64,000 bases of DNA from Rhipidocladum racemiflorum (GCA_036346355.1 CM070577.1:18847666-18911665); one strand, 5' to 3'. Positions 1-11,833 are shown, numbered from the stretch's first letter. The notes: a model not told the origin generated them from the letters alone. Translations and numbers: made by a program.

Positions 1-330
1 TTCGGTCGGCACAGCCCGCCTGTTGTCTGTGTCGGCCGAAGGGCCCGGGTGCACGCGAGCGCACCCGGTGGTGTAGCCTCGAGCCCCGAGCTGCCTGAGA
101 GCCTGGCCGGGGTTTACCCGGCCGGAGCGGTTATCGACCCAGAGGTCGGCGGAGTCCGCAGACGCCGCCTGTGCCGCTGGCCGGCCGAAGGGCCCGGTGG
201 CATGAGTGCACCCGGTGGGTAGCTCGAGCCCTCGAGCTGCCTGAGAGCGGCTTGGTTTACTGCCGACGGCCGACCTGCTGCGCCGGCTGAAGGGCTCCGG
301 CAAGGCGAAGCGCACCCGGTGGGTGTAGCC
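1..330. repeat. GC-rich imperfect repeats upstream of the antisense gene of element A
   Basis: A block beginning ggccgaagggcccg occurs near 33 and 182, with a weaker copy (ggctgaagggctccgg) near 285. Each copy is followed by a gcacccggtgg motif and a tgcctgagag motif. The copies are about 149 and 103 bases apart. I see no supported coding sequence here. It may be intron or decayed 5' coding sequence of the plus-strand gene that follows. Confidence 0.5.
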
Positions 331-332
331 CC

Positions 333-1895
333 ATGGCGGGGTCGGCGGGAGAGGGGGCGGTGCCGCCGACGGGGGGACCGCTGGGTCCGACGCCCACCGC
401 GACGTCGGTCGAGGAAGTTCCGCTGGGTCTGCTGCCCACCTTGACGCCGGTCGAGGAAACCGAGGAAGTCCTGCCGCCCCCACCGCCGAGGCAACCACTG
501 GTTGGGGCAGGTCGATCGTCACAAGAGGCCCTGCGACGGGTCGTCGGGGACGCTCCGAAAGGGCAGGCTGCCGGGACAGCGCGGCCAGAGCTCGCCGTGC
601 TGACCTGGCCGGGCAGCGGCCCGTTCGGAGAACCGTCATTCGTCTTGGATGATGAGGTGGAGCTCCGCGACTGGAAGGCTCTGGAGGAGAGTGAGTGGAA
701 GGTCGAGAATGAGATCGGTTAGATCCGCAAGGATCTTCTCCTTGCTCTCGAGTCTTCCTCCAAGGCGATGAATTATATCATCCATGAGGCCCGCCGGGCC
801 GGATCGGTAAGGCTAAAAGAGGCTTGTCCTTGGTATTTCTTGAACGGAGCTGTGATTGATCAGGCAGGTGATTTCTTGCAGCGTCTACAGTCCCGGGCGT
901 CGAAGAAGTCAGGCTTCCTCCGACGTATGCACAGTTGGAGGGATGCCGTGGAGGAAGAGCTGCGCGATGCCCAGGGGGTGCTTGTCGCCGAGCGAGAGAA
1001 GGCCACCGCCGTCGGTCAGCGGCTGGGCGAAGTCACTGAAGCCCTGCGGGAGGCTCAGCGGCTAGCACAGTCGTTGAGCGGCGAGGTGGGGGAGGCTAGG
1101 TCGTCCCTAGCGGAGGCCAAGAGAGCTAAAGCTTCAGCGGTTAGCGCGGAGGAGTCCGCTCGGGCGGAGGCTGTCCTCTTCCGGGATGCATGTGAGTCGG
1201 CTCGGAGGGAGGCTGACCAATTGCGCGCCGAGCGAAACCTTGCTCGGGAGGAGCTTGCGTCGGCGAGGGCGCTCGCCGATCGTGCAGCGTCCGACCGGGA
1301 GGCGCGCGCTAAGGCTGAAGGGGATCTCCGCGCCAGGGAGGCTTTCTTGGCTGGTGAGTTAGCCGACCCTTTCGTGGGCATTGGGGTAGGCGTCCTCTGA
1401 CGCGGTTTTTCCCTTGCAGAGCTGCAGGGGAACCTCAACGGCGTCCTGGAGTCGCGGCGGCTGGCGTCGGAGCAGCGGAATGAAGCGCTCACGTCACGGG
1501 ACTTCGCCTTGTCGGCCCAACAGAGAGCGGAGAGGGAGGCAGCTGACGCGACGGCCGAGCTGTCGACCCTTCGGAGGGTCGGCCAGGCTATCTGCGACCG
1601 GCTGCTGGGGTTTACCCCGGGCCCAAGCTCCCTTTCCGTCCTGCTGGAGGGGGTTCCGGAGCATGTCGAAGCCTCGGTGCGGGAGGCGGCGATGCTCGGC
1701 GCTTCCTCGGCACTGGTTAATGTCGTCTCCTACTACGACGGCATCGACCTCGAGATGGTCGGGAGCGGTGTTGCCGTGAACCGGAGCGATGAAGAAGTCG
1801 ATGGGTTTGTGGCCCAGGTTGACCCGTACGCCCAGGAGATTGCCGATAGGATCTCGCCGCAGAGTATCCTCCGCCGAGAAGAAGGAGACGATTAG
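333..1895 (+). pseudogene. Antisense coiled-coil gene of element A (C-terminal part)
   Basis: This plus-strand gene lies opposite to gag-pol, downstream of pol. The reading frame runs 333-1353, then a 66-base intron 1354-1419 (donor G|GTGAGT, acceptor TTGCAG|AG, phase 1), then 1420-1895. Both sides of the intron stay in frame and join as ...FLAELQGN.... One in-frame TAG at 720-722 breaks it; the frame continues unchanged after it. About residues 190-380 of the joined frame are an alanine-, glutamate- and arginine-rich heptad pattern typical of a coiled coil. The C-terminus is acidic and ends REEGDD. No catalytic motif is visible. By position and design it matches the C-terminal half of the PMD/coiled-coil antisense gene in element C; a PMD half would lie left of the window. 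Its start is therefore uncertain, and the ATG at 333 is only the first in frame. Confidence 0.6.
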
Positions 1896-2127
1896 TTTTT
1901 TTTGTTTTTTGTTTTTTGAAGTACATGTAATGAACAATGCGTCGCTAATGAATTCGGCCTGCTGGGCCGCTTTAAGTTTCCGTTCGCTCATCTCGTGTTT
2001 CTTTTATGCGATGGACATTTTTACGACCGTAGCCACAGGACCCGCAGGGGCATCCCGAGAGCGTAGGTGTTGTGTCGATCACATCCGAGGAAAACGCGGG
2101 ATGAGACTAGGACTTAGAGCGCTCACT

Positions 2128-2545
2128 TCGCAGAGAAGGGGTGCTTCCGACCGGCGTCGGCCTTCCTGGTTTGGGTAACTTCTTTCTTCCGCGAAGTGCC
2201 CGTTCGTTCGGTCGGATTGCTGACCTAAGTCGAAATGCTCCCGACCGGCCTCGGCCTTCCTCGCTCGGGTAATTTCTTTCCGCCGGCGTTACTTGGCCGT
2301 AGCCGAGGGGCATAGGCCGCAGCACTTGGGTTGAAGAGGTTACCGCGAGGAAGACCGTTCGGTCGGTCGGGTTGCTGACCTAAGTCAAAATGCCTCCGAC
2401 CGGCCTCAGCCTTCCTTGCTCGGGTAATTTCTTTCTTCCGCCGGCGTTACTTGGCCGTAACGCAGGGGCGAGGCCGCAAAGACTTGGGTTGAAGAGGTTA
2501 CCGCAAGGAAGACCGTTTGGTCGGTCGGGTTATCGACCTAGGTCA
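2128..2545. repeat. Tandem repeat, unit about 155-158 bp, about 2.5 copies
   Basis: The landmark gtcgg(a/g)tt(g/a)(c/t)(t/c)gacct starts at 2211, 2366 and 2524, spacing 155 and 158. Between landmarks the sequence repeats cttcct-gctcgggtaatttcttt, gccggcgttacttggccgta and gaggttaccgc(a/g)aggaagaccgtt. The array sits between the coiled-coil gene and the small gene at 2853, so it lies just upstream of the latter's promoter. I see no gene in 1896-2780 apart from this. Confidence 0.8.
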
Positions 2546-2781
2546 CTGACCCGTGCGGTCATAAGTAGCCCCCGAGTGGTGCGCGGGGACTGGAGGTGCA
2601 GTCGCTGCGTACCACTTTGAGCTCGAGGTGAGGAGACGTGTGAAATACGGAAAAAAGAGTTTTCGGGATAAGGCTGTCTTAACTCTCTTGGAGGGCCGCG
2701 CCGTGGTTGGAACTGGTGTCGGACGCTTCGGTTCCCGCTCCCTGCCATTACTTGATGCGCTTCATCTTCCGTACCGCGGGG

Positions 2782-2787
2782 TATAAG
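2782..2787 (+). promoter_or_regulatory. TATA box of the small antisense gene
   Basis: TATAAG in the context cggggTATAAGAGG lies 66-71 bases upstream of the ATG at 2853. That leaves room for a transcription start about 30 bases downstream and a short 5' leader. The reading is from consensus only. Confidence 0.5.
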
Positions 2788-2852
2788 AGGAGATGCGCCG
2801 GAGTCTTCGTGAGCTTCACCAGAACTCGCTAGCCAAGCTCCTCTCGCGCACA

Positions 2853-3098
2853 ATGGCGGATCGCTTTACTCAGCTCCTTAGCCAACCCTCCGTGAGCGCT
2901 AAGGAAGCTTGGCGGCAAGTCGTGGCGGAGGTCGAGGCCGGCGCCGTGGTTGGGGACGCGGGGCAGGTTGACGCCCTCATCGCGGTTGTCCCTCGCCTTC
3001 GGGAGGTGAGGGCGCCGCTGATCGAGGCGCTGACCGAGCGGCGCCACGCATCGTTCGGCTGGATCGGTGCACACCTGGAGGAGTGCCGCCGCGGGTGA
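2853..3098 (+). CDS. Small antisense ORF of element A, 81 aa, unknown function
   Basis: The ORF starts at an ATG in a good context (CACAATGGCG) and encodes 81 residues. An in-frame ATG at 2793 would add 20 residues, but it lies only about 5 bases after the TATA box, so 2853 is preferred. The product is rich in alanine, valine, leucine and charged residues, and predicted to be mostly helical (for example SAKEAWRQVVAEVEAG and LIEALTERRHASF). I recognise no domain, signal peptide or membrane segment. A TATA box lies upstream and overlapping AATAAA signals lie 64-73 bases after the stop, so it looks like a complete small transcription unit opposite to the retrotransposon. It could be an autonomous companion gene or a spurious ORF; the flanking signals favour the former only moderately. 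Confidence 0.45.
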   Translation: MADRFTQLLSQPSVSAKEAWRQVVAEVEAGAVVGDAGQVDALIAVVPRLREVRAPLIEALTERRHASFGWIGAHLEECRRG

Positions 3099-3161
3099 CG
3101 TCCGGCTCCGATCTGGGTGGGCGGCTTCCGCTGGTGGGGCTGGCGCCCCTCTATGTAAATG

Positions 3162-3171
3162 AATAAATAAA
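3162..3171 (+). terminator. Candidate poly(A) signal after the small antisense ORF
   Basis: Two overlapping AATAAA hexamers (3162-3167 and 3166-3171) lie just downstream of the stop at 3098 and before a T-rich stretch at 3208-3225. The position fits a plant near-upstream element. Confidence 0.4.
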
Positions 3172-3555
3172 GGAGTTGCTCGTTCTGCTTCCCTCTTCTG
3201 CTTGCCGTTTTTTCTTTCTTTTTCATGAGCTTGCTCTTGCGGGATGCGCGCTTCGACGACCGTAGCCTTTAGGGACCTCAACGGGTCAAGCGTAGGTCTG
3301 AGGCGGCGTTAGCGCGAGCTCGCGCGGGAGAAGGGTTACTCCAACCAACTGTTGGTCGCTTTTTGTACGCGTAGTTTCTGCGACCCGTAGGGCACTATTT
3401 CGGGACCCCAGCTGCCGGGGCGTAGGTCATAGTGCTCGGGGTCAGCAAAAAGGAAGGCGCAAAAGAGGAGAGAACGGTCACTCGGTCGGATGACCGACCG
3501 CCGTGATTTCTTGGTTCAGAGATTTCTTGAGTGGTACAAGGAGAAGGGAGGTCTA

Positions 3556-5184
3556 CTAAGGATAAAACCTTCTCAGCTTCTCTATGTTCCACGCGTTCGC
3601 AATGAGGTTGCCTTCGGTGTCCTTGAGACGAAAGGTGCCGGGTCGGAGGACCTCTGCGACGGTGAAAGGGCCCTCCCAGGGCGGGGAGGGCTTATGCCTG
3701 TCCTTCGTGGACTGGACTTGGCGCAGCACTAAGTCGTCGACTTCGAACGACCGGCCCGAACTAGTCGACTGTGGTATCGGCGTAGTGTCTGCTGGTACTT
3801 GGCCGACCGCAGGACGGCGACGTCTCGTGCTTCGTCGAGTTGGTCAAGGTCGTCCTGTTGCGCCTCCGACCCCGCGCGCTGTCGTAGTTTTGTACTCTTG
3901 GGGTGCCGTACTCGAGGTCGGTCGGGAGGACGGCCTCCGCTTCGAACACCAGGAAAAATGGCGTGAATCCGGTCGACCGTGTTGGCGTGGTCCGCAGGCT
4001 CCAGAGAACGGGGGGCAGCTCGGCCGCCCACCGTCCCGCGAATGTCTTCAGTCGACTGAAGATTCGCGGCTTGAGCCCTTGGAGAATCATGCCGTTGGCC
4101 CGCTCGGCCTGACCGTTGGCACGGGGGTGTGCAACCGCTACCCAGTCGACCCGGATGTTGAAGTCATCGCAGAATTTGAGGAACTCCTTCCCCGTGAACT
4201 GCATTCCGTTGTCGGTGATGATGGAGTTCGAAACTCCGAAGCGGTAGACAATGTCGCGGAAGAAGCTTGCCGCCTGCGCGGAAGTAATGGTCGCCAGCGG
4301 CTTGGCTTCTATCCACTTCGTGAACTTGTCCACGGCGACGAGCAAATGAGTGAAGCCTCCGGGCACCTTTCTGAAGGGTCCGACCAGATCGAGCCCCCAG
4401 ACCGCAAAGGGCCACGTGATGGGGATCGTCTGCAGGACTTGTGCCGGGAGGTGCGTTTGCCTGGCGAAGAATTGGCATCCTTCACAAGTGTGGACAATTT
4501 GCGTTGCGTCCGCCACAGCGATCGGCCAGTAGAAGCCTTGTCGGAAGGCTTTCCCCACTAGGGACCGTGGCGTGGCATGATGTCCGTAAACCCCGCCGTG
4601 GATGTCGACCAGCAGGTGTCTTCCTTGGTCGGCCGGGATGCACTTTTGGAGGATCCCGGAGGGGCTCCTCTTGTAGAGGGTGTTGTCGACCATGACAAAG
4701 GACTTGGCCCACCGAGCGAGGCACTGAGCCTCGGTGGAGTCGGCAGGGAGTGATCCGTCTGTCAACCGGTCGATGAAGGGTTGCCTCCAGTCGGACTCGA
4801 CGTTCAGCACACTAGGGTCGGACCCAGACGGGTGCGCGTTCGACCGAAGGTCGGTCGGAGCATCCGCTTTTAGGGGGTCGGCTGTGTCCTCAGCGGTCAG
4901 ATCCACCCGGATGGATGGCTTGTGGAGGTCGGAGACGAAGACTCCGGGAGGGACCGGGCTTTTGCTGGAGGCGAGGTTGGCGAGGGAGTCGGCTTCTCCA
5001 TTGTAGCGTCGGTAGCTATGGTGAAGTTCGAATCCTTTGAACCTCTCCTCGAGCTTGCGGACCTCCAAGCAGTAGGCCACCATACGGGCATCGTGAGGCT
5101 CCGTGGCTTTCATAACTTGGTCAACGACCAGCTTGGAGTCGCCGTGGACGTAGAGCCGCCGAGCGCCGAGGTCGGCGGCAATCC
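3556..5184 (-). pseudogene. Element A integrase with the end of the second RNase H
   Basis: Read on the minus strand from 5184, this begins with the tail of the second RNase H (ADLGARRLYVHGDSKLVVDQ). An integrase follows. An HHCC-type zinc region has the histidines in GHHATPRS and the cysteines in CEGC. The DDE core has D in GLDLVGP, D in TDNGMQF and E in NGQAERANG, so the catalytic triad is present. The frame shifts between about 3760 and 3900. Beyond the shift the C-terminal part reads on (PWEGPFTVAEVLRPGTFRLK) to a stop at 3556-3558. Integrase inserts element cDNA into host DNA. The upstream part of the same polyprotein is displaced to 9304 and above by solo LTR H. Confidence 0.85.
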
Positions 5185-5189
5185 GAAGG

Positions 5190-8100
5190 TGTGAGGACCC
5201 CTCTTCCTATACCGTACTGTACGCCGTCTACTGTGGCGTATAGCAACAGAAGCCTCGACACCGAAAATCTGAATCTAAAAAAAATTCGATCGACGGGATC
5301 GAACCCTTAGTTTCAGACCGTGCTCAGACGCATCCGATACCGTTCCTGGATCAAGAGCTCCAAGATCGCGTACCAACAACACGAGTATCAATGCACAAAG
5401 TAATGAACTAAAGTTAAATTACATAACTGGGGGTAAATCTTGTACATACACATTACAAAATCCAAAAGTAGAATAATAGCGGAAGCAAAAGAAACACTAA
5501 ACTAAATAAGCTGGCCCGACAACCCCACGTGCTATCGATCGAGGAAGGACCACAACCGCCGCACAGCTCGCAGAACAGAGGACCACCTGAGCCATCCGGA
5601 TCACCATCGGAACCATCCTCTGAGACAAGGTTAGTAAACAACAGCAAAGCAACGGTGAGTACACGTATGTACTCGCAAGTCTTTAGTGTATGGAAATATA
5701 GTTAAATGCAGGCTATTTCAACAGGAATAAGCTTCTATACTAGGTTGATTGCATAAAGCAGCATTTATTTGTAAACAACATTTAACAACCGATAGCATTA
5801 GTAATTGAAAGAGCATTTGACATAAAACATATTTCACAGTATATGTATAATGTATATTATCCCAACCGGTTCGCCATTCCCGCTCGAATGCAACCGATGG
5901 GATAGATTGTCGACTCTATCCATCAAACACTTCCTTTCCGTTCGAGACTCACACTTTTTCAGAAGAAGACACAAAACCAAACTTCTATACTCTCCATACT
6001 TATCTGGGCTAGATGCTCTTAACCGTGAGCACGGCTAATCGATTAGTTTTACTTAACACTTCTGCAGAAGTTGCACACATTTCCCACATGGGTCTATCTA
6101 GCAAGCGTGTTGCCACGACGCGCGATACTTTTCAGTACCCGACTCTTGCAGATTGACCATGCCGTTCCCATCATCGGTGTCACCGGACATCGGCACAATA
6201 GCGTGATCCCACCCTGGCGGATTTAGGCGGCCGTCTGTTGCGGCAAGAACACGGGGTATCCCTTGCCCCGGGCCCCATTACCCCACGAGTGGCACTATTG
6301 TTGCAGCGGGAACCCACAACACCCCTTCTTCTCGTCCAATGGATGATGTAAGTCCCTTCCGAGAACCCCGCCGATTGCAGACCACATCAGCTGCGCAAGT
6401 TCTCATCTTGCTCTTCGGCCTACCAACAAATCTGCTATCCCTCAAGTCGTACATAGGCATTCGCCTTGATTCAGTTCATGTGGTTGCGCGAGACTCACCC
6501 AAAGATTAACTTTGAGTTCGGTCCTTATATTTTTGTTGACTCGGGCAAGGACTCCAATCCTAACCACACCATCACCTTCACATTCTATACCTCCTCCCCG
6601 AGTAATTTACACCACTCATTTTTATCAATTAACCATTAACTATTTTGACTCAATTCATTTTGAAATCATATTTTGATTGATGAGTGTAACTGCCAAGGAC
6701 TAGACTCAAATTTATTGCATTGACTAAGCATATGCATTTATTAACATTTTATACCCAAGTGACATTTATTAAGTTGCCTAACCTCTACTAGGGCTATCAA
6801 TGTGACCATGGGAAATATATTAAGGAAAACCACCAATTTGGGTTATATCTACCATTCCCACAAACTAGCACATTTACTGAAATTAATCGCATGCATATAG
6901 TTCGATAAATCAAAGTAAACATCGTAAAATATTGGATCAAGATGATCAAAGGAGGTGCTTGCCTGTCTGCTGCTGCTCTGATGGATCCGGGACGAACTCA
7001 GGATTGTTCGAGGCGACTCCGGACTCACTCGCCTCTAATCGAATAAAAACATCAAAAACAAATGAACAGAGAAATAAATTAGCAAAAAGTGACTTTAGAA
7101 GCATAAACACCAACTTAACATCAAATAGAACTCATCTAGACACTAAGAAAGCAAAGAAACGAAACAAGCGAGAAAAATGGCGAAATCGCGATTCAAAACG
7201 GCGAATTCGGCGAATTTCTCGCCAACTTGAACAAAATGCGCAAAATAATTTAAAATTCAACTAAATTTTGTTAAACACCTAGAATTAGGTATAATACACC
7301 TAATGGAACTTACGGGAACTCGTTTGGATTTAAAACGAACAAACGGAAGCCAAAACAGTGACAATCAATACACAAAATGCTGAAAAATCAGAAAAAAGAA
7401 AAACGGCACTATTCACCGTAACACAAGAGCCATTTCTGTCCAGAATCCATTCGAACGACTTGCGACCGATTCCAGCGACTCCACTAGGTACTTTAGGATG
7501 TCTAGGACCTATCTGGACCTTGCCCCTTGAAAATTCACTTAATTTGCATCGAAATCCGATCGAAAGCGCAAATTAAGCCGAGGTTTACGCCTCGCTTCGC
7601 ACAGGGTCCGAAAACGGCTCAAACTCGATTCCACTTGCGCGAGGAGCACGTTTTCGACTCTACTAAGTCTAAATGACCCTAAATGACTCATTTCGACAGC
7701 TAACTGGCGAAGAAACCCCTAAATGTGGAATATGGCCAAAATGGCTATTTTGCTCGAAAACGAGCAATCTCGCCCAAAAGGGCCGTTTTGAGCTGAAATG
7801 CCGCGAGACTTGTTTTAAGCCCTCGACTAGTTGCTTAGGGATAGTTACGACCTATCAGAGCCATTCCCCAGCATGGATGACTTAATCTTCTCTGACTTTT
7901 GATCAATTGCCCGCTTAACTCCGGTAATTACCCGAGAAACGGCAAAAGTCCGAAAAGTGACTTGAATGCGATCCAAAACACGCGGGAAGCATGCTATCGA
8001 CCTTAGTGACCTTAAACGAAGCTAAACAAAGCTAAATGCCTTAAACGGCTTGTGAGGCCTATAATTACTAAAATAAAATGCAAAGTGCTAAAATGCAAAT

Positions 8101-9298
8101 CTAGCGATTTTAACTGCTTTTCTAGCCTCTAAGGGGACTAATGGTAAAGTCAATACATGCCTCGGAGCTCTAGGATTTTATGAAATAAAAATAAATTAAA
8201 AGAGACCTAGAGCTAACAACTTGTAGCAGGTTTTGACGAAACTTAATTTCGACTCTTCTGATCGCAACCAGGGCTATCAGAAGAGCTAATGGAGCTATCG
8301 TTATACGCTATGGACCTTCGGTCCATTGTAAAAATAGTTAACACTTAAATGAATAAAATAAATTTCGGCTTAACGAAATTGAATTCCGATTCCTCCAGTA
8401 GCGACTCTAGCCACCAGAACTGCTATGGGAAAAATCTATACATGCTATGCACCACTAGACCTCCGATAAATCGAAGACCTAGCGATGGACTTGAGCGAAT
8501 ACGAGGGTGACTAAAAGCTAGGTTGGCTATAGGATTAAATGAGCCTAACGATGATCTGAGTCTAGATTCTAAAGCACAATTGCCATGCGATGTGTCTAAC
8601 ACATGGAACCTAGTTTTGACCTAGGCTAGGGTTTGAGATAACTTAACGAAATGCGAAGCTACGAAGGGGGAAGTCGTAGCTACGGTAAGAGGGAAGTCCC
8701 GGGAGCCGAGAAATCGACTCAAACTTCGAAAACACCACGGGTACTCCAAAATCCATCCATGAAATTCGATGAGAAACTCACCCGAGAGGGTCTAGAAGAT
8801 GGGGATCGCGATGGAGAGGTCGATTCCCGCCTCTAGATCAATTTCCACCGGTCGGATCGCCTCCAAATGGGTGGATTGGGTGAGCTAGGGTTTTGGGAGG
8901 CTTCTCCTATGCTTGGTCGTGAGAGGGAGAGGAGAGGGAGTGAGTTGGCTGTTGGGTTGGCTTTGGAGAGGTTATAACACATGCAAAACACTATGCACTT
9001 ACTCAAGGGCATTTTGGTCAAGTGTCAAGTTTTGAAGAATTAAACTTCCAAAACTGATTTTTATCGATTCTTATATATTCTGGAAGGTTCTTAGGTCGCT
9101 TTAACACTTATCCAAATAAATTTGCAATTATTTTTGAGCTAGGTTACTTAAGTTGAAGGGTTCTTTTTAATTCCCATTTAAGTATATATAGCTCAAAATG
9201 CAGAAATACACAAGAACAGTGTATTATTGAACAGTGTTTGAGTACAAATGTACAGTGACTCGAGTATAGAAATACTCAGGATATTACAGAAGGCCGTT
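5190..9298 (-). mobile_element. Solo LTR H (about 4.1 kb) inserted in element A pol
   Basis: The segment begins TGTGAGGACC and ends GGATATTACA. It is flanked by a perfect 5 bp duplication, gaagg, at 5185-5189 and 9299-9303. Removing it rejoins element A's second RNase H exactly between NGL and the following RIAADLG. No PBS, polypurine tract or gag/pol ORF lies inside, so it is a solo LTR left by recombination between two LTRs. The orientation is minus: the reverse complement starts TGTAATATCC and carries the gtactcacc motif common near the 3' part of Tekay-like LTRs. The interior is AT-rich and has no supported gene; the short ORFs there are chance. Confidence 0.88.
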
Positions 9299-9303
9299 GA
9301 CGA

Positions 9304-10950
9304 GGGCCTCGTATTCGGCGACATTGTTGGTGGCGTCGAAAAGCAGTTGGATGGCGTACAGAAGCTTGTTGCCGAGAGGGGAGACAATGACGACCCCCGC
9401 ACTAGCCCTGTTCTTGGTGTAGGACCCATCGAAGTACATTGTCCAGTACTCGGGGTCCTCGACCATCGGCGGGACTTGCGCTTCAGTCCACTCGGCGACG
9501 AAGTCAGCCAAGACCTGCGACTTGATCGCCGTCCTAGGGACGTACGATATGTCGAGGCCATTGAGCTCGAGAGCCCACTTGGCGATCCTTCCGGTGGCGT
9601 CGCGGTTGTGGATGATTTCTCCGAGAGGTGACGAGGTCACCACGGAGATGGGGTGCCGGTCGAAGTAGTGGATCAGCTTCCTCTTTGTGATGAGCACCGA
9701 ATATAATAGCTTTTGTACCTGAGGGTACCGAACCTTTGTTTCGGAGAGTACTTCGCTGACGAAGTAGACCGGCCTCTGCACCTTGAAGACGCGGCCTTCT
9801 TCCGCTCGCTCCACAACAAGCGCTGCGCTGACGACCTGGGTCGTGGCGGCAATGTAGAGGAGCAACGACTCTTGCGGTTCTGGGGCGACCAATACCAGAG
9901 GCGGTCGAGAACGCCGATCGGCGAGGGCTTCCTGAGCTTCTTGGGTCCAGCAGAAGCGGTCGGATTTCTTCATCAGCTTGTAGAGTGGCATCCCGCGCTC
10001 GGCAAGGCGGGACACAAAGCGGCTCAGAGCCGCGAGACACCCCATCAGCCTCTAGACCCCCTTCAGATCATTGATTGGCCGCATCCTCATGATGGCAGAG
10101 ATCTTGTCGCGGTTGGCTTCGATGCCGCGCTCAGAGACGATGAAGCCGAGCAACTTTCCCTTCGGGACCCCGAAGACGCACTTCTCGGGGTTGAGCTTTA
10201 TGCGAAACCGCCGAAGGTTCGCAAAAGTTTCCTCCAGGTCGGTGATGAGGTCGTCGGCCTTCCTGGTCTTGACAATGATGTCGTCGACGTAGGCCTCGAT
10301 GTTACGGCCTATTTGGTCGGAAAAACATGCTTGCATACATCGCTGGTATGTTGCGCCCGCGTTCTTCAGACCAAAGGGCATCGTGATGTAACAGTACGAG
10401 CCATACGGAGTGATGAAGGAGGTCGCGAGCTGGTCGGACTCCTTCATCGCGATCTGGTGGTAGCCCGAGTAGGCGTCCAGAAAGGAAAGGGACTCACACC
10501 CGGCGGTGGAATCTACAACTTGGTCGATACGAGGCAATGGGAACGGGTCCTTCGGACAGGCCTTGTTGAGGCTCGTGTAGTCAACACACATTCTCCATTG
10601 CCCTGACTTTTTCTTTACAAGAACGGGATTGGCGAGCCACTCGGGGTGACGTACCTCCCTTACAAAGCCAGCGGCCAAAAGTTTGGCGATCTCTTCCCCA
10701 ATGGCCCGGCGCTTTTCTTCGTCGAAGCGGCGCAGGCGTTGGGCGACCGGTCTGGAGCCCGGTCGGATATTGAGGGAGTGCTCGGCGGCTTCCTTCGGAA
10801 CTCCCGGCATGTCCGAGGGTCTCCAGGCGAAGACGTCTCGGTTTGCTCGGAGGAAGTCGACGAGCGCGCTTTCCTATTTGGCAGGGAGGGCGGCCCCGAT
10901 CCGTACGGTCTTGGCGGGATCCTCGAGATCGACCGCGACCTCCTTCGCGT
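9304..10950 (-). pseudogene. Element A reverse transcriptase and RNase H
   Basis: The minus-strand frame carries the RT core: LVKKKSGQWRMCVDYTSLNKA, then FLDAYSGYHQI, MPFGLKNAGATYQR and the catalytic AYVDDIIVK. RNase H follows from about 10045, and the start of the second, Tat-type RNase H is at about 9440-9304 ([17 protein letters not shown], then [13 protein letters not shown]). RT copies element RNA into cDNA and RNase H removes the template. The frame is the same as protease and gag, so this is one polyprotein. It is interrupted by in-frame stops near 10049-10054 and 10876, and is cut off at 9303 by solo LTR H. Confidence 0.9.
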
Positions 10951-11095
10951 CCTCCGCGGACTTGAAGGTACTCGGCCCCGACTTGCTGGAATCGGGGGCG
11001 GACTCGGGGGCCCTTTCCTGGAGACGGGCGAGCTCGACGGAAGCGACAACCGCCGAGGCTAGCTCACAACTGCTCCGCTCGCAGTTGTAAGCAAG

Positions 11096-11659
11096 CTAAA
11101 AGGACGCGGCCATGGTGATGACGCCCTGTGGCCCCGGCATCTTCAGCTTGAGGTAGGTGTAGTTGGGGACCGCCATGAACTTCGCGTAGCACGGCCTCCC
11201 CAAGATGGCGTGGTCGGAGCCGGGAAAATCCACGACCTCAAAAGTGAGGCTCTCGGTGCGGAAGTTGTCCGGGCTCCCAAAGGTGACGGGCAGGTCGACC
11301 TGCCCGAGCGGATGGGCCTGTTGGCCTGGAATGACGCCGTGGAAAGGCGCCTTGCTCGGCTGGAGGGCGGAGCGCGGGACCCCTAGGGCGTCCAGGGTCT
11401 CAACATACATGATGTTGAGACCGCTGCCGCCGTCCATAAGCACCTTGGTTAGGCGCTTCGTCCCCACGATGGGGTCAATGACGAGCGGGTATCGCCTCGG
11501 GTGCGGGACGTGGTCGGGGTGGTCGGTCCGATCGAAGGCGATCGGGCACTCCGACCACCTCAGGTAGCTGGGCACGGCGAGGGTCGCCGTGTGGACTTCA
11601 CGGTGGGCGAGCTTCAACCGACGCTTATCGGCGTAGCACTCCGCCCCACCGAAGATCAT
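11096..11659 (-). pseudogene. Element A aspartic protease
   Basis: The minus-strand frame holds a retropepsin-like domain. The active site reads VLMDGGSGLNIMY, with D-G-G in place of the more common D-S/T-G, followed by ILGRPCYAKFMAVPNY near the C-terminus. It would process the gag-pol polyprotein. It is in the same frame as gag upstream and RT downstream, and is separated from RT by a stop at 11096-11098 and another near 10876. D-G-G active sites also occur in elements B and C here, so it is a lineage feature rather than damage. Confidence 0.82.
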
Positions 11660-11833
11660 GAGGCAACCGTCGAGTTGTGGAAACTCATCGGTCGTCTCGT
11701 CACCCTTCGCCCCGGCGTCGGGCGCCGGGTCGCGCTTCTTCCCCTTGCCCCGCGACGTCGTGGGGTTCCCGGAGAGAAACCGCTTCAGGACTTCGCAGTC
11801 CCGGTACTTGTGTTTGACGGGATAGTCGTGGTT

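Noticed and set aside
3584..4561. 325-codon plus-strand ORF opposite to the integrase of element A
   Set aside because: It is the complement of a clear integrase with intact DDE motifs; its peptide has no recognisable feature.
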